A stretch of DNA of 64,000 nucleotides from Buchnera aphidicola (Uroleucon sonchi) (GCF_011035165.1 NZ_CP047588.1:62001-126000); one strand, 5' to 3'; shown: positions 40,564 through 52,299, counted from the stretch's first letter. Made by a program: numbers and translations. Notes: generated from the sequence alone by a model not told the origin.

Positions 40564-41877
40564 ATGAATCATTTTAAAAAAATATTTTTTTGGAATCAAT
40601 TAAGTGCAGATAAACAAAAAAAAATATTATCTAGACCTTGTTTAAAAAAAAAATCTAATATTAAAAATATTGTTAAAAAAATTATTCATAATGTTCAAAT
40701 ATACGGAGATCAAGCGTTAAAAGATTATTCTATTTTGTTTGATAAATATGATTGTAAAACATTACAAGTATCAAATAAAAAAATTTCTTTATCATCTTTG
40801 CACGTCAGTGAAGACTTGAAAAAATCCATTTTAATTGCTAAAAAAAATATTCAATCTTTTCATCAAGCACAAAATTTATCTGCAATAGATATTGAAACTG
40901 AAAATGGTGTGCGTTGTCAGCAAATCTATCGACCTTTAAAAACTATAGGAATTTATATACCAGGCGGAACAGCTCCTTTATTGTCTACTGTATTAATGTT
41001 AGCAATACCAGCTAAAATTGCTGGTTGTAACAAAATTATTCTTTGTTCCCCTCCTCCAATTAGCCATGAAATATTATATGCAGCCCATATTTGTAAAATT
41101 AATACTATTTTTCAAATTGGAGGAGCTCAAGCAATAGCAGCATTGGCTTTTGGAACTGAAACTATTCCTAAAGTAGATAAAATTTTTGGCCCAGGTAATG
41201 CTTATGTCACAGAAGCAAAATTGCAAGTTAGCTCAGTTTTTCATGGTACATCTATAGACATGTTAGCAGGTCCATCAGAATTATTAATCATAGCTGATGA
41301 CATGGCGAATCCAGATTTTATTGCTGCTGATTTATTATCACAAGCTGAACATGGGCCATATTCTCAAGTGATTTTATTAACAACATGTTACAAGTTAGCA
41401 AAAAAAGTTTTGTTATCTTTAAACAAACAGCTAAAAAATTTATCTAGATTTTTAGAAATTTTAACTGCATTAAAAAATAGTGCAATTATTATTGCTAAAG
41501 ATATATTAGAATGCATAAATATAGCTAATATTTATGCTCCTGAACATTTAATTATTCAAACAATAAATCCAAGAAAAATAATTCATTATATTTCTAATGC
41601 TAGTTCTATTTTTTTAGGTTCATGGTCACCTGAATCTGCAGGAGATTATGCGTCTGGAACTAATCATGTTTTACCAACTTATGGTAGATCTATTACTGAT
41701 TCCGCTTTAGGTTTATTAGATTTTCAAAAACGTGTACTAGTTCAAGAATTAACACCAACAGGATTAAAAAATTTATCTCATACTATCGAAATTTTAGCTT
41801 CTGCAGAAAAACTTGAAGCGCATAAAAATGCTGTAAAAATTAGAATAAATTTTTTAAAGGAAAAATATGAAAAATAA
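40564..41877 (+). CDS. hisD: Histidinol dehydrogenase
   Basis: This 437 aa zinc enzyme (E. coli 434) performs the last two oxidations to histidine. Blocks are IYIPGGTAPLLSTVLMLAIPA, IGGAQAIAALAFGTE, FGPGNAYVTEAKL, DMLAGPSELLIIAD, LLSQAEHGP and YAPEHLIIQ, with the C-terminal SAGDYASGTNHVLPTYG. It follows hisG by seven bases and overlaps hisC by 11. Confidence 0.98.
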   Translation: MNHFKKIFFWNQLSADKQKKILSRPCLKKKSNIKNIVKKIIHNVQIYGDQALKDYSILFDKYDCKTLQVSNKKISLSSLHVSEDLKKSILIAKKNIQSFHQAQNLSAIDIETENGVRCQQIYRPLKTIGIYIPGGTAPLLSTVLMLAIPAKIAGCNKIILCSPPPISHEILYAAHICKINTIFQIGGAQAIAALAFGTETIPKVDKIFGPGNAYVTEAKLQVSSVFHGTSIDMLAGPSELLIIADDMANPDFIAADLLSQAEHGPYSQVILLTTCYKLAKKVLLSLNKQLKNLSRFLEILTALKNSAIIIAKDILECINIANIYAPEHLIIQTINPRKIIHYISNASSIFLGSWSPESAGDYASGTNHVLPTYGRSITDSALGLLDFQKRVLVQELTPTGLKNLSHTIEILASAEKLEAHKNAVKIRINFLKEKYEK

Positions 41878-42952
41878 AATTTTGAAATTATCTAGAGATA
41901 ATATACAAAATTTAACACCGTATCAATCTGCAAGATCTATTGGAGGTACGGACGGTAGTATATTATTAAATGCAAATGAATCTCCACTTCCTGTTGCCTT
42001 TAAATTAAAAAAAAAAATATTTAATCGTTATCCTGAGTGTCAACCGTATAATTTGATATTATTATATTCTGATTATATTAATTTATCTTGTGAACAAATA
42101 TTAGTAACACGCGGGGCTGATGAAGGTATTGAATTGTTAATAAAAGCTTTTTGTCAACCTAGACGTGATGCAATTATTTATTGCCCTCCTACTTATGATA
42201 TGTATAGAGTTAGTGCAAAAATAGCAGATATTCACATAAAAACAATCCCTACTATAAAAAATACTTGGCAATTAGATTTACCTAATATTCAATGTAATCT
42301 TATTGGGGTTAAATTAATATATATTTGTAATCCTAATAATCCTACTGGCAATCTTATATTACAAAATGATCTTATAAGTTTATTAAAAATGACCGTTGGT
42401 CAATGTTTAGTTGTTATTGATGAAGCATATATTGAGTTTACTCCTACAAATACAATGACTAATTATTTATCAAAATATTCAAATTTAGTTATTTTGCGTA
42501 CATTATCAAAAGCTTTTGCATTAGCTGGTATAAGATGTGGTTTTACTTTATCACATCCAGAAATAATTAATACTTTAAAAAAAGTTATTAGTCCTTACCC
42601 TATATCTATACCTGTTGCTGATATTGCTATTCAAGCTTTAAAAACAAAAAATATTCAATTGATGCGAAATAGAGTATTAAGTTTAAATAATAATCGTACT
42701 TGGTTAATTGAAAAATTACAACACATTCCATGTGTAGAAAAAGTTTTTGTAAGTCATGCTAATTATATATTAGTCAAATTTTTTATGTTTAAAAAAATTT
42801 TTGATACGTTATGGAAAAAAGGAATAATTTTAAGAAATCAAAATGAAAAAAATAATTTAAATAAATGTATCAGAATATCAATTGGAACACATTTAGAAAA
42901 TATACTTTTAATTAAAGAACTAAAAATATTTTCTGAAGAAAATATGTTTTAA
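41867..42952 (+). CDS. hisC: Histidinol-phosphate aminotransferase
   Basis: This 361 aa class I PLP aminotransferase (E. coli 356) includes LLNANESPLP, NRYPECQPYNL, TRGADEGIELLIKAFC, YICNPNNPTGN, VVIDEAYIEF and the PLP-lysine motif TLSKAFALAGIRCGF. It converts imidazole acetol phosphate to histidinol phosphate. It overlaps the hisD end; AAAGGAAAA upstream lies inside hisD. Confidence 0.98.
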   Translation: MKNKILKLSRDNIQNLTPYQSARSIGGTDGSILLNANESPLPVAFKLKKKIFNRYPECQPYNLILLYSDYINLSCEQILVTRGADEGIELLIKAFCQPRRDAIIYCPPTYDMYRVSAKIADIHIKTIPTIKNTWQLDLPNIQCNLIGVKLIYICNPNNPTGNLILQNDLISLLKMTVGQCLVVIDEAYIEFTPTNTMTNYLSKYSNLVILRTLSKAFALAGIRCGFTLSHPEIINTLKKVISPYPISIPVADIAIQALKTKNIQLMRNRVLSLNNNRTWLIEKLQHIPCVEKVFVSHANYILVKFFMFKKIFDTLWKKGIILRNQNEKNNLNKCIRISIGTHLENILLIKELKIFSEENMF

Positions 42953-42964
42953 GGTGAATTTATA

Positions 42965-44026
42965 GTGAAAAAGAAAATATTATTTCTTGACCGAGATGGT
43001 ACATTAATTGACGAACCAAAAAATACGTATCAAATAGACTCAATAAGTCAATTAAGATTTAAAAAACATGTTATTTCTTCGTTGCGTGCATTAATAAAAT
43101 TAAACTATAAATTAATTATGGTGACAAATCAAGATGGACTTGGCAGTAAAAATTTCTTGTTAAATAATTTCAATCGTGTACATAAATTTATGTTACATAT
43201 TTTTAATTCAGAAGACATAATATTTGATGAAATATTAATTTGCCCTCATTATTCACATGATAATTGTTTATGTCGTAAACCTAAAATTCATATGCTCAAG
43301 CCTTGGTTAAATCAAATTAATATAAATAACAGTTATGTGATTGGCGATCGCATCACAGATATGGAGTTAGCAAAAAATATGCAGTTGCCAGGCATTCAAT
43401 ATAATGATAAATCATTTAATTGGATTGATATTAAAAAACATATTATTAAATATAATAGATATTCAGAAGTATTTCGAAATACCAAAGAAACTGTATCTCA
43501 TATACGATTATGGCTGGATTCAGATGAAACTAGTGAAATTGATACAGGTATTAAATTTTTTGATCATATGTTAGAACAATTATCAGTACATAGTGGAATT
43601 TGTATGCACATTAAGATTACAGGTGATCTAGAAGTTGATGATCATCATACTATCGAAGATACAGGTATTGTTTTAGGGGATGCTTTATTGCAAGCTTTAG
43701 GAAATAAAATAGGATTATCTAGATTTGGTTTTTATTTACCTATGGATGAAAGCAAATCTAATTGTATTATAGATATATCTAATCGACCGTATTTCGTATT
43801 TAATGCAAAATTTCATTATAATATGGTTGGAGATCTTAGCACAAATATGATTGAACATTTTTTTTATTCTTTATGCTATTCAATGAAAATTACTCTTCAT
43901 TTATATGCTGAAGGCAAAAACGATCATCATTGTATTGAAAGTTTATTTAAAGCTTTTGGACGCGCATTACGTCAAGCTATTAAAATTGAAGGAAGTACAT
44001 TACCTACTTCAAAAGGAATTTTATAA
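42965..44026 (+). CDS. hisB: Bifunctional histidinol phosphatase / imidazoleglycerol-phosphate dehydratase
   Basis: This 353 aa fused enzyme (E. coli 355) starts with GTG, preceded by AAGGTG. The N-terminal HAD phosphatase has [19 protein letters not shown], the zinc loop [15 protein letters not shown] and [13 protein letters not shown]. The C-terminal dehydratase has the metal-binding motifs [40 protein letters not shown] and [20 protein letters not shown]. It catalyses steps 6 and 8 of the pathway. Confidence 0.98.
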   Translation: MKKKILFLDRDGTLIDEPKNTYQIDSISQLRFKKHVISSLRALIKLNYKLIMVTNQDGLGSKNFLLNNFNRVHKFMLHIFNSEDIIFDEILICPHYSHDNCLCRKPKIHMLKPWLNQININNSYVIGDRITDMELAKNMQLPGIQYNDKSFNWIDIKKHIIKYNRYSEVFRNTKETVSHIRLWLDSDETSEIDTGIKFFDHMLEQLSVHSGICMHIKITGDLEVDDHHTIEDTGIVLGDALLQALGNKIGLSRFGFYLPMDESKSNCIIDISNRPYFVFNAKFHYNMVGDLSTNMIEHFFYSLCYSMKITLHLYAEGKNDHHCIESLFKAFGRALRQAIKIEGSTLPTSKGIL

Positions 44027-44616
44027 TGAATATAGTTATTATAGATACAGGATGTGCAAACTTAACGTCAATACAAGTAGCTATTAAAAAGTTAGGTTAT
44101 AATTCTATAGTTACGTCTCGTTCTTCTGTTATTTTAAAATCTAAAAAAATTTTTTTACCTGGAGTAGGAACAGCTGCTAGTGTTATGAATTTTTTACAAA
44201 AAAAAAATATAATTAATATTATCAAAGAATTAAAACAACAAATTTTAGGTATATGTCTTGGTATGCAACTATTTTGTAATTTTAGTGAAGAATGTAATGG
44301 TATTCAAACTTTGGGTATTATGAAATATCCTGTATTACATTTAAAACATAATAATTTGCCATTACCTCATATCGGATGGAATCGAATTCAATTTAATACG
44401 GAACATCCTTTATTGAAAAATATTCCTAATTATTCAAGATTTTATTTTGTTCACAGTTATGTTGTTCCAATTAATAAAAATACATTATCTACTACTAGTT
44501 ATGGTATTGATTTTAGTTCAATTATACACAAAAATAATTTTTTTGGTGTTCAATTTCATCCAGAAAAATCTGGTCATGTTGGATCTCAATTATTAAAAAA
44601 TTTTTTGGAGATGTAA
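44026..44616 (+). CDS. hisH: Imidazole glycerol phosphate synthase, glutaminase subunit
   Basis: This 196 aa protein (E. coli 196) is the class I amidotransferase that feeds ammonia to HisF. The nucleophile is C77 in [11 protein letters not shown]. The His-Glu dyad is in VQFHPEKSG. It begins TAATG-coupled with hisB and precedes hisA by four bases. Confidence 0.98.
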   Translation: MNIVIIDTGCANLTSIQVAIKKLGYNSIVTSRSSVILKSKKIFLPGVGTAASVMNFLQKKNIINIIKELKQQILGICLGMQLFCNFSEECNGIQTLGIMKYPVLHLKHNNLPLPHIGWNRIQFNTEHPLLKNIPNYSRFYFVHSYVVPINKNTLSTTSYGIDFSSIIHKNNFFGVQFHPEKSGHVGSQLLKNFLEM

Positions 44617-44620
44617 TTTA

Positions 44621-45361
44621 ATGATCATTCCAGCATTTGATATAATTAACAATCAAGTAGTACGATTATATCAAGGAAATTATTTAAATCAGAAAAAATA
44701 TAATATTAATTTGATAAATTATTTGACAGAATATAAATCAAAAGGAGTGAAAATTGTTCATTTAGTTGATTTAGATGGAGCTAAAGATCAAAAAAATAGA
44801 CAAATAAAATTATTTCATCAGATATTATCTTCTACTAATATATCTATACAAATAGGAGGAGGAATTAGAACTAATAAAGATATTAATGAATTATTGACAT
44901 TAGGAGTAAAAAGAGTCGTAATCGGTTCTTCATGCATACAAAATAAAGAAAAGATAAAAGAATGGTTAGAAATTTATGGTCCAGATGCAATTGTTTTAGC
45001 ACTAGATATACAAATTAATAGTAAATATCGTAAAGAGATATATATTAACGGCTGGATAAAAAAAACTAATTTTATTTTAGAAGAAATTATTGAATATTTT
45101 TTACCGAGCGGATTAAAACATGTATTATGTACAGATATATCTAAAGATGGAACATTATTAGGTCCAAATATTCAATTATATCAAGAAATTTCGAATAATT
45201 TTCAAACAATATCATTTCAAGCATCTGGGGGAATTTCTACATCAAAAGATATTATTGAATTACGAAAAACTGGCGTAAAAAGTGTTATTATTGGCCGTAG
45301 TTTATTAGAAAGGAAGTTTACAATCGAAGAGGCATTAAAATGTTGGCAAAACGACTTATAG
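44621..45361 (+). CDS. hisA: ProFAR isomerase (HisA)
   Basis: This 246 aa TIM-barrel isomerase (E. coli 245) has the catalytic aspartate in [21 protein letters not shown] (D7), the phosphate-binding [13 protein letters not shown], and the second aspartate in [16 protein letters not shown], then [12 protein letters not shown] and [18 protein letters not shown]. It overlaps hisF by 22 bases. Confidence 0.98.
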   Translation: MIIPAFDIINNQVVRLYQGNYLNQKKYNINLINYLTEYKSKGVKIVHLVDLDGAKDQKNRQIKLFHQILSSTNISIQIGGGIRTNKDINELLTLGVKRVVIGSSCIQNKEKIKEWLEIYGPDAIVLALDIQINSKYRKEIYINGWIKKTNFILEEIIEYFLPSGLKHVLCTDISKDGTLLGPNIQLYQEISNNFQTISFQASGGISTSKDIIELRKTGVKSVIIGRSLLERKFTIEEALKCWQNDL

Positions 45362-46116
45362 CTTGTCTTGATGTAAGAAATGGTGTAGTAGTAAAAGGAA
45401 TTAAGTTCAAAAATCATGAAATTGTAGGTAATATAATACCTTTAGCCAAACGTTATGCAAAAGAAGGTATAGATGAACTAGTTTTTTATGATATAGCTGC
45501 ATCAGTCAACAATAAATTAGTCAGTAATCATTGGATTAAAAAAATTGCCCAAGTAATTAATATCCCATTTTGTGTAGCTGGAGGTATTAAAAATATACAA
45601 GATGTTCAAAATATTTTATCTAGTGGGGCAGATAAAATATCAATTAATTCCTCTGCATTAATTGATCCAAATTTAATCACTAAAATTTCAAATCAATTTG
45701 GAGTGCAGTGTACAGTAGTAGGAATTGATTCTTTTTTTGATCAAAAAAAAAAATGTTATATGGTTCAACAATATACAGGAGACATTAATAAAACTTATCA
45801 AACTTCTTGGAAAACAATTGATTGGGTAAAGGAAGTACAAGAAAAAGGTGCTGGTGAAATTGTGTTGAATGTGATGAATCACGACGGATTACAAAAAGGT
45901 TATGATATTTCTCATCTCCAACAAATTAGAAAAGTATGCCAAGTACCATTAATTGCATCAGGAGGAGCTGGGCATTTAGAACATTTTTATGAGGCGTTAT
46001 ATTATGCTAACACCGATGGTGTTTTAGCTGCATCTGTGTTTCATAAAAAAATCATAAATATTAAGATTTTAAAAAATTTTTTAATTAAAAAAGGTATAGA
46101 AATTAGAGAATGTTAA
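45340..46116 (+). CDS. hisF: Imidazole glycerol phosphate synthase, cyclase subunit
   Basis: The 258 aa length equals E. coli HisF. The catalytic aspartates are in [16 protein letters not shown] (near residue 11) and [25 protein letters not shown] and [13 protein letters not shown] form the phosphate sites. It produces imidazole glycerol phosphate and AICAR using ammonia from HisH. It overlaps hisA and hisI. Confidence 0.98.
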   Translation: MLAKRLIACLDVRNGVVVKGIKFKNHEIVGNIIPLAKRYAKEGIDELVFYDIAASVNNKLVSNHWIKKIAQVINIPFCVAGGIKNIQDVQNILSSGADKISINSSALIDPNLITKISNQFGVQCTVVGIDSFFDQKKKCYMVQQYTGDINKTYQTSWKTIDWVKEVQEKGAGEIVLNVMNHDGLQKGYDISHLQQIRKVCQVPLIASGGAGHLEHFYEALYYANTDGVLAASVFHKKIINIKILKNFLIKKGIEIREC

Positions 46117-46763
46117 AACAATATGATTTATCTAATCTAGACTGGATTAAAACTAATGGTATGATTCCTGTAATAATACAAAATTATGATTCATATGAAA
46201 TTTTAATGCATGGATATATGAATAAAGAAGCGTTATATAAAACGCAACAAGAAGGTTTAGTAACATTTTATTCGCGTACCAAAAAATGTTTATGGACTAA
46301 AGGCCAAACATCTGGTAATTATCTGAAAGTTATAGAAATTAGTACTGATTGTGATCATGATACATTATTAATTTTAGTTTTATCGATTAGAGAAACGTGT
46401 CATTTGGGTAATAAAAGTTGTTTTTCTGTCAAAAAATATAATATAGATTTTTTATTTGATTTAGAAGAATTGATAGAAAATAAAAAAAATAATTATACTG
46501 ATAAGTCATATACTTCTTATTTATACCAATCTGGAACAGGTCGTATTGCTCAAAAAGTAGGTGAAGAAGCGATAGAAACCATATTATCTGCTATGAAGAA
46601 AGATAAAAATGAATTAATTAATGAATCTTCAGATTTAATTTATCATCTCATTGTTTTGCTACATAATCAAGATTTGAATTTAAATATGGTGATAGAAAAT
46701 TTAAAAAAAAGAAATAAAAAAGATATTTTTATAAAAAATAAGATTAAGATGATCAAAAAATAA
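46110..46763 (+). CDS. hisI: Bifunctional phosphoribosyl-AMP cyclohydrolase / phosphoribosyl-ATP pyrophosphatase
   Basis: This 217 aa fused enzyme (E. coli HisIE 203) has cyclohydrolase motifs [35 protein letters not shown] and [11 protein letters not shown], then the pyrophosphohydrolase domain [23 protein letters not shown] and [13 protein letters not shown]. It catalyses steps 2 and 3. It is the last gene of the operon; I see no good terminator after it. Confidence 0.98.
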   Translation: MLKQYDLSNLDWIKTNGMIPVIIQNYDSYEILMHGYMNKEALYKTQQEGLVTFYSRTKKCLWTKGQTSGNYLKVIEISTDCDHDTLLILVLSIRETCHLGNKSCFSVKKYNIDFLFDLEELIENKKNNYTDKSYTSYLYQSGTGRIAQKVGEEAIETILSAMKKDKNELINESSDLIYHLIVLLHNQDLNLNMVIENLKKRNKKDIFIKNKIKMIKK

Positions 46764-46995
46764 TAAAATAATATTTTAAACAGATTTGATTTTTAATATG
46801 AAATAATATCAAAAATATATTACTAATAGTTATATTTTATAAAACTATATTTTAATAACATTAAAATTAATATATAAATATTTTTTTGAAATTGTATAAA
46901 AATATAATAATGATGTTAATATAAAAATTTATTCATAATAGCATATAATATAATTATAGTTGTTAACTATTTATTTTATTCATTCAGGAGAACAA

Positions 46996-48405
46996 ATGTC
47001 AAAACAACAAATTGGTGTTATAGGCATGGCAGTTATGGGTAAAAACTTAGCTTTAAATATTGCTAATAAAGATTATACTGTATCTATATTTAATAGAACT
47101 CGTAATATTACTGAAACAATCATTAACACTTATCGTCATAATAATCTTTTTGCATATTTTTCAATAAAAGATTTTATTCATTCTCTATTAACACCTAGAT
47201 GTATTATACTCATGGTACAAGCTGGATCAGCTACTGATGATATAATTAAATTAATTATGCCTTATTTAGAAAAAAAAGATATTTTAATTGATGCAGGAAA
47301 TGCTTTTTATAAAGATTCTATTAGAAGACATGATCAATTATCTCGATATGATATTAATTTTATAGGTATGGGTATCTCAGGAGGAGAATTAGGAGCATTA
47401 AACGGCCCATCTCTCATGCCTGGAGGCCAAAAAAAAGCATATCAACTTGTTTATCCTATGTTAAAAAAAATATCAGCTAAATTTCAAAATGAACCTTGTG
47501 TTAACTATATTGGACCAGATGGATCGGGTCATTATGTTAAAATGATACATAATGGTATTGAATATGGAGATATGCAATTAATTGCAGAATCTTATTATTT
47601 ATTAAAAAATATATTATTTTTGAACAATGAAGAGTTATCTATCATATTTTCGAAATGGAATAAGAGTGAATTAAATAGCTATTTAATTGAAATCACAGTA
47701 GATATTTTTTTAAAAAAAGATGAAAATAATCAGTATTTAATAGATGTTATTCTAGATCAAGCTCAAGATAAAGGTACTGGAAAATGGATTAGTCAAGATG
47801 CTTTAGAAATTCGCGAACCACTTTCTCTAATTACTGCTTCGGTTTTTTCTCGTTATTTATCTAATTTAAAAAAACAACGCATGATTGCGTCAAATATTTT
47901 AACAGGACCTAATGTAAACAATGTAATTAGCGATAAAAATAGTTTTATTGAAGAAATTAGACGAGCTTTGTATTTAGGAAAAATTATTTCTTATGCTCAA
48001 GGTTTTTCACAATTACGTACTGCTTCAAAAAAATATAATTGGAATTTAAAATATGCAGAAATAGCTAAAATTTTTCGTGCTGGATGTATTATTAGAGCAA
48101 AATTTTTAGAAAAAATCACTGAAGAATACTTTCAAAATAAAAATATAGTTAACTTATTATTAACTCCTTATTTTTCAAAAATCGCTAATGAATATGTTAA
48201 ATCGTTGCGTCAGGTAGTAATATATGCAATAAAATATGGCATTTCTATACCAGCATTTTCTACTGCTATGTCGTATTATGATAGTTATAGATCAGCTAAT
48301 TTACCTGCGAATTTAATTCAAGCACAAAGAGACTTTTTTGGATCACATACTTATAAAAGAATTGATAAATTAGGTGATTTTCATTCTAATTGGTCAATTA
48401 AATAA
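46996..48405 (+). CDS. gnd: 6-phosphogluconate dehydrogenase, decarboxylating
   Basis: I choose ATG 46996 because CAGGAGAAC precedes it and the product then starts [21 protein letters not shown] like E. coli Gnd (468 aa; here 469). An in-frame ATG at 46960 would add 12 unsupported residues. The NADP fold [60 protein letters not shown] and [12 protein letters not shown] are intact. It makes ribulose 5-phosphate and NADPH, feeding tkt and talA. Its nearness to his genes is as in E. coli. Confidence 0.97.
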   Translation: MSKQQIGVIGMAVMGKNLALNIANKDYTVSIFNRTRNITETIINTYRHNNLFAYFSIKDFIHSLLTPRCIILMVQAGSATDDIIKLIMPYLEKKDILIDAGNAFYKDSIRRHDQLSRYDINFIGMGISGGELGALNGPSLMPGGQKKAYQLVYPMLKKISAKFQNEPCVNYIGPDGSGHYVKMIHNGIEYGDMQLIAESYYLLKNILFLNNEELSIIFSKWNKSELNSYLIEITVDIFLKKDENNQYLIDVILDQAQDKGTGKWISQDALEIREPLSLITASVFSRYLSNLKKQRMIASNILTGPNVNNVISDKNSFIEEIRRALYLGKIISYAQGFSQLRTASKKYNWNLKYAEIAKIFRAGCIIRAKFLEKITEEYFQNKNIVNLLLTPYFSKIANEYVKSLRQVVIYAIKYGISIPAFSTAMSYYDSYRSANLPANLIQAQRDFFGSHTYKRIDKLGDFHSNWSIK

Positions 48406-48495
48406 TAAGATTAGAAACAATGAAAATATACTACTATTTCTTATAGTATAAAATATTATTAATTTTATAATTAAAATTTTATGACTAGATATAAA

Positions 48496-48530
48496 AATAG
48501 CAGAATATATTAAATTATATTTCTGCTATT
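48496..48530 (+). terminator. Hairpin after gnd, probable terminator
   Basis: AATAGCAGAA and TTCTGCTATT pair over ten base pairs around a 15-base AT loop that can partly zip further. It is 91 bases past the gnd stop and followed by ATATTG. Confidence 0.55.
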
Positions 48531-48606
48531 ATATTGTATATATGATTTAAATATTTTATCTTATAATCATTATATAAAATAAATTGTTAATATGATAAGG
48601 CTGAAA

Positions 48607-49188
48607 ATGCGTTTATGTGATAAAGATATTGAAAGATGGTTAAAAAGAAAAGACTTAATTATTAAACCATATCCTGAAAAAAAACTAATAAATGGTATTA
48701 CAGTTGATATACATCTTGGTAATACATTTCGTGTTTTTAATGAACATACTAGATCTGTTTTTGATTTAAGCGATTCTAAAATTAATAAGGCATTAGCGTT
48801 AATAGAAATTATGAGTGATGAAATAATTTTTTCTAAAGAAAAACCATTTTTTTTACAACCAGGATCTTTAGCATTATTTTCAACGTTCGAACATATTACG
48901 ATTCCAAATAATTTAGTAGGCTGGTTGGATGGTCGCTCTTCACTAGCTCGCCTTGGATTAATGGTTCATGCTACTGCACATCGTATTGATCCAGGATGGC
49001 AAGGTAACATTGTTTTAGAAATATTTAATGCAGGGAAATTAACTTTAGTTTTGCGTCCTAAAATTAAAATTGCAACGTTAAGTTTTGAGGTATTATCTCA
49101 GCCAGTTTCGCGCCCTTATTATCTAAGACAAGAAGCTAAATATAATAATCAAAGCGGTGTGACACCTAGTCGTATTCATCAAGAATAA
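48607..49188 (+). CDS. dcd: dCTP deaminase
   Basis: ATG 48607 gives 193 aa, the length of E. coli Dcd, with AAGG nine bases upstream. ATG 48592 would add five residues. It starts [12 protein letters not shown] and carries the active-site block [27 protein letters not shown], then [12 protein letters not shown]. It deaminates dCTP to dUTP, supplying dTTP synthesis. Confidence 0.97.
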   Translation: MRLCDKDIERWLKRKDLIIKPYPEKKLINGITVDIHLGNTFRVFNEHTRSVFDLSDSKINKALALIEIMSDEIIFSKEKPFFLQPGSLALFSTFEHITIPNNLVGWLDGRSSLARLGLMVHATAHRIDPGWQGNIVLEIFNAGKLTLVLRPKIKIATLSFEVLSQPVSRPYYLRQEAKYNNQSGVTPSRIHQE

Positions 49189-49286
49189 TATTGATAATAT
49201 TTTTTAAAAAATTATTTATTTAGTATTAAAATAGTTTATTATTAATATTATTTGTTATAATAAAAATTTATTAAAAGTATAATATT

Positions 49287-50930
49287 ATGTCACATATATT
49301 AAGGAAAATTTTAGTTACTTGCGCATTACCATACGCTAATGGGCCAATTCATATTGGTCATATGTTAGAGCATATTCAAGCAGATATTTGGGTGCGTTAT
49401 CAGAGAATGTGTGGACATGAAGTTTGGTTTGTTTCGGCAGATGATGCACATGGTACAGCGATAATGTTAAAATCGCAAGATTTAGGCATATCTTCAAATG
49501 AATTAATTAAAAATATAAGAAAAGAACATAAACAAGATTTTTTAAACTTTAATATTTCACATGATAACTATTATTCTACACATAGTTTAGAAAATTTATA
49601 TTTGTTGAGAAAAGTATTTAAATGTTTAAATCAGAAAAGATTAATTCAAGAAAAAAATATTTTTCAATTTTATGATAATATAAAAAATATTTTTCTTCCT
49701 GATAGATTTATTAAAGGAATTTGTCCTATTTGTAATGCACAGAATCAATATGGAGATATTTGTGAAATATGTAGTGCAACATACGAACCTACAGATTTAA
49801 TTAATCCTATATCTGTTCTTTCAGGTTCACGGCCTATTTTAAAAAAAACAAAACATTTATATTTTAATTTACCGATTTTCAGTGATATGTTAAAAAATTG
49901 GATCAATTCTGGAGTTGTAGATAATGCAATTATTAATAAAACAAAAGAATGGTTTAAGATCGGTTTAAAATCGTGGTGTATTTCTCGTGATGAGCCTTAT
50001 TTTGGATTTAAAATACCACAACATAAAAATAAATATTTTTATGTTTGGCTTGATGCTCCAATTGGTTATATGAGTTCGTTTAAAAATCTTTGTTTTAAAA
50101 ATAAACAATTAAGTTTCAATGATGTTTGGAATGAAACATCTAATTATGAATTATACCATTTTATTGGTAAAGATATTATTTATTTTCATACTTTATTTTG
50201 GCCTGCAATATTAGAAGCAGCTTCTTTTAGAAAACCAAATAAAATTTTTGTCCATGGTTATCTTACTATTAATGGTTTAAAGTTGTCTAAATCACGAGGA
50301 GCTTTAATTAAAGCTAGCGATTGGATTAAATGTTTTGATTCAGATAGCTTACGTTATTATTATGCAAGTAAGTTATCTAATAAAATTGATGATATTGAAA
50401 TAAATTTAGAAGAGTTTATTCATAAAATTAATAGTGATATTGTGAATAAATTAGTAAATTTAGCATCAAGAAGTGCTAGTTTCATTAACAAATATTTTAA
50501 TGGATATTTATCTAACGAATTAGATGACGCGCAATTATATAAATATTTTGTAGATTCTGGTGTAAATATTAAAAGTTTTTTAGAAAATCGTCAATATAGT
50601 TTTGTAATAAAAGAATCTATGCGACTATTAGATATAGCAAACCAATATATTAATGAAAAAAAACCATGGACAATTTTAATTAATCAAAAAAATCTTATTC
50701 AATTACAAAAAATATGTACAATGGGTATTAATTTTTTTAGAATTGTAATGATTTTTTTAAAACCTATTATTCCTGATTTAACATGTAAAACAGAATTATT
50801 TTTAATCGTCAAATTAACATGGGAAGATATTAAACAACCTCTTTTATCACATAAAATCAATCATTTTTTATCATTATATGAAAGGATTAATCGTGAAAAA
50901 ATAATGGAGTTGATAAAATTAACGGAATAA
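49287..50930 (+). CDS. metG: Methionyl-tRNA synthetase, short (monomeric-type) form
   Basis: This 547 aa class I synthetase has the HIGH motif in LPYANGPIHIGHMLEHI, a zinc knuckle CPIC-X9-CEIC near residues 145-161, the KLSKS motif in INGLKLSKSRGALI, and the anticodon-binding helices. E. coli MetG is 677 aa; the C-terminal dimerisation/tRNA-binding domain (about 110 residues) is absent here. The catalytic core of E. coli is active without it. It is convergent with tilS. Confidence 0.96.
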   Translation: MSHILRKILVTCALPYANGPIHIGHMLEHIQADIWVRYQRMCGHEVWFVSADDAHGTAIMLKSQDLGISSNELIKNIRKEHKQDFLNFNISHDNYYSTHSLENLYLLRKVFKCLNQKRLIQEKNIFQFYDNIKNIFLPDRFIKGICPICNAQNQYGDICEICSATYEPTDLINPISVLSGSRPILKKTKHLYFNLPIFSDMLKNWINSGVVDNAIINKTKEWFKIGLKSWCISRDEPYFGFKIPQHKNKYFYVWLDAPIGYMSSFKNLCFKNKQLSFNDVWNETSNYELYHFIGKDIIYFHTLFWPAILEAASFRKPNKIFVHGYLTINGLKLSKSRGALIKASDWIKCFDSDSLRYYYASKLSNKIDDIEINLEEFIHKINSDIVNKLVNLASRSASFINKYFNGYLSNELDDAQLYKYFVDSGVNIKSFLENRQYSFVIKESMRLLDIANQYINEKKPWTILINQKNLIQLQKICTMGINFFRIVMIFLKPIIPDLTCKTELFLIVKLTWEDIKQPLLSHKINHFLSLYERINREKIMELIKLTE

Positions 50931-50965
50931 AAAAGATAAATTATATTATATCAATAATAATATTT

Positions 50966-52299
50966 TTAATGAAAATTAAATATATTATCATGAGATAATT
51001 CTAAATGACTTTCCCACGAAACTGTCCAATAATTTCGATCAGTAATATCCAGATTAATAACAAATACTCCGATAGCAGCAATAAAAAGATTATTATAAAA
51101 TAAAAGTGGAATTTGATTTCTTAACCATGGTGGAATTTTTTTTTCTTGCCAAATTTTTTTTATTTGTCTTTTTTGATCTCTTCCTAAAATTAAAATTTTA
51201 CCTTCGTATTGAAAACGAATATTTATTAATTCATTATTTTTTGGAGCAGGTAGTTGATTTCCACCGTATAAACTTAGTTTTAAATATCCTAAATAATTTG
51301 GTAGTTTTAGTGTTTTTTTTGGATTATGCCAAAATAATAATTTATTTTGAATATTTGGTTGAGTTTTTACAAAATATAGAGATGACTGATATCGTCTAAT
51401 TTCATAATTTTTTAAAATTATTTTAGGATTAGCATCTTGTCGACTAAAAACCATTTGTTTATAAATATATTGAATACTTTTATATGAAGGTATCTTGATT
51501 TTTTTAAATGAAAGCCAGTATCTAATTAATGCTGTACACATATCTTCTTTCATATTTTTAAATTTTTGAATATTTAAACAATCATTAAATTTAATGAAAT
51601 AATAAATTTTTTTTCGTAGAAAATAATTAAGTAATTTAGTTTCTTTTTGACATATCTTGATTGTACGTAGACAATTATTAATAAAATAAGGCCATCTTTG
51701 TTCAAATACTGGTATAATTTTTTTACGTATAAAATTACGATCGTAATTAATTTGAAAATTACTAATATCTTCTATCCATGTTAATTGATTTTTTTTAGCC
51801 CATAATTCTAATTCTTTTTTCGTAACATTTAAAAACGGGCGAATAATAGTTTTTCTTCCTAATGAAGTCTTGACAGACATGCAAGATAGTCCGGTCGGAC
51901 CACTTCCTCTTTTTAAAGATAAAATAAATGTTTCACATTGATCATTAACATGATGTCCAGTAAGTAATATTTCATTGTGCAATAAATTTTTATAAAAAAT
52001 ATTATATCTTTGTATTCTTAGTTTTTCTTCAATATTGCTGATTATATTTTTAATTTGAATGTTTTCAATAATTAATGGTATTTGATTTGTAACACAAATT
52101 TTCTGACAATGTTTAGTCCATTTTATGGACAGAGGATTTAAATTATGATTGATATGAATAGCTCGTATTTGAATATTTTTTTTTTTTTTATTTTTAGTAG
52201 TTTATAAAGTAGTACTGTAGAATCTAATCCACCACTATAAGCAATTAAAAAAGATTTGTTTATATTTTCTTGAATAATTTTTTCAATCAAATTTATCAT
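50966..52299 (-). CDS. tilS: tRNA(Ile)-lysidine synthase, split by a frameshift at a 14-A run
   Basis: TilS modifies C34 of tRNA-Ile(CAU) to lysidine so that AUA is read, an essential step. From ATG 52299 the frame reads MINLIEKIIQENINKSFLIAYSGGLDSTVLLYKLL with the PP-loop motif SGGLDS, then meets 14 A (52176-52189) and a stop at 52138-52140. Shifting by one base restores a continuous frame to the stop at 50966: IRAIHINHNL, GHHVNDQCETFILSLKRGSGPTGLS, WIEDISN, YDRNFIRKKIIPVFEQRWP and the C-terminal domain. A run of 15 or 12 A would encode the whole protein. Everything else looks well conserved. AGGA lies five bases before the ATG, which is only 20 bases from tRNA-Val(GAC). Confidence 0.88.

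Noticed and set aside
50966-51982. Reading tilS as a short gene starting with TTG at 51982
   Set aside because: This would lack the PP-loop. Conserved TilS sequence continues upstream in the same frame to the 14-A run, so the short start is an artefact of the frameshift.
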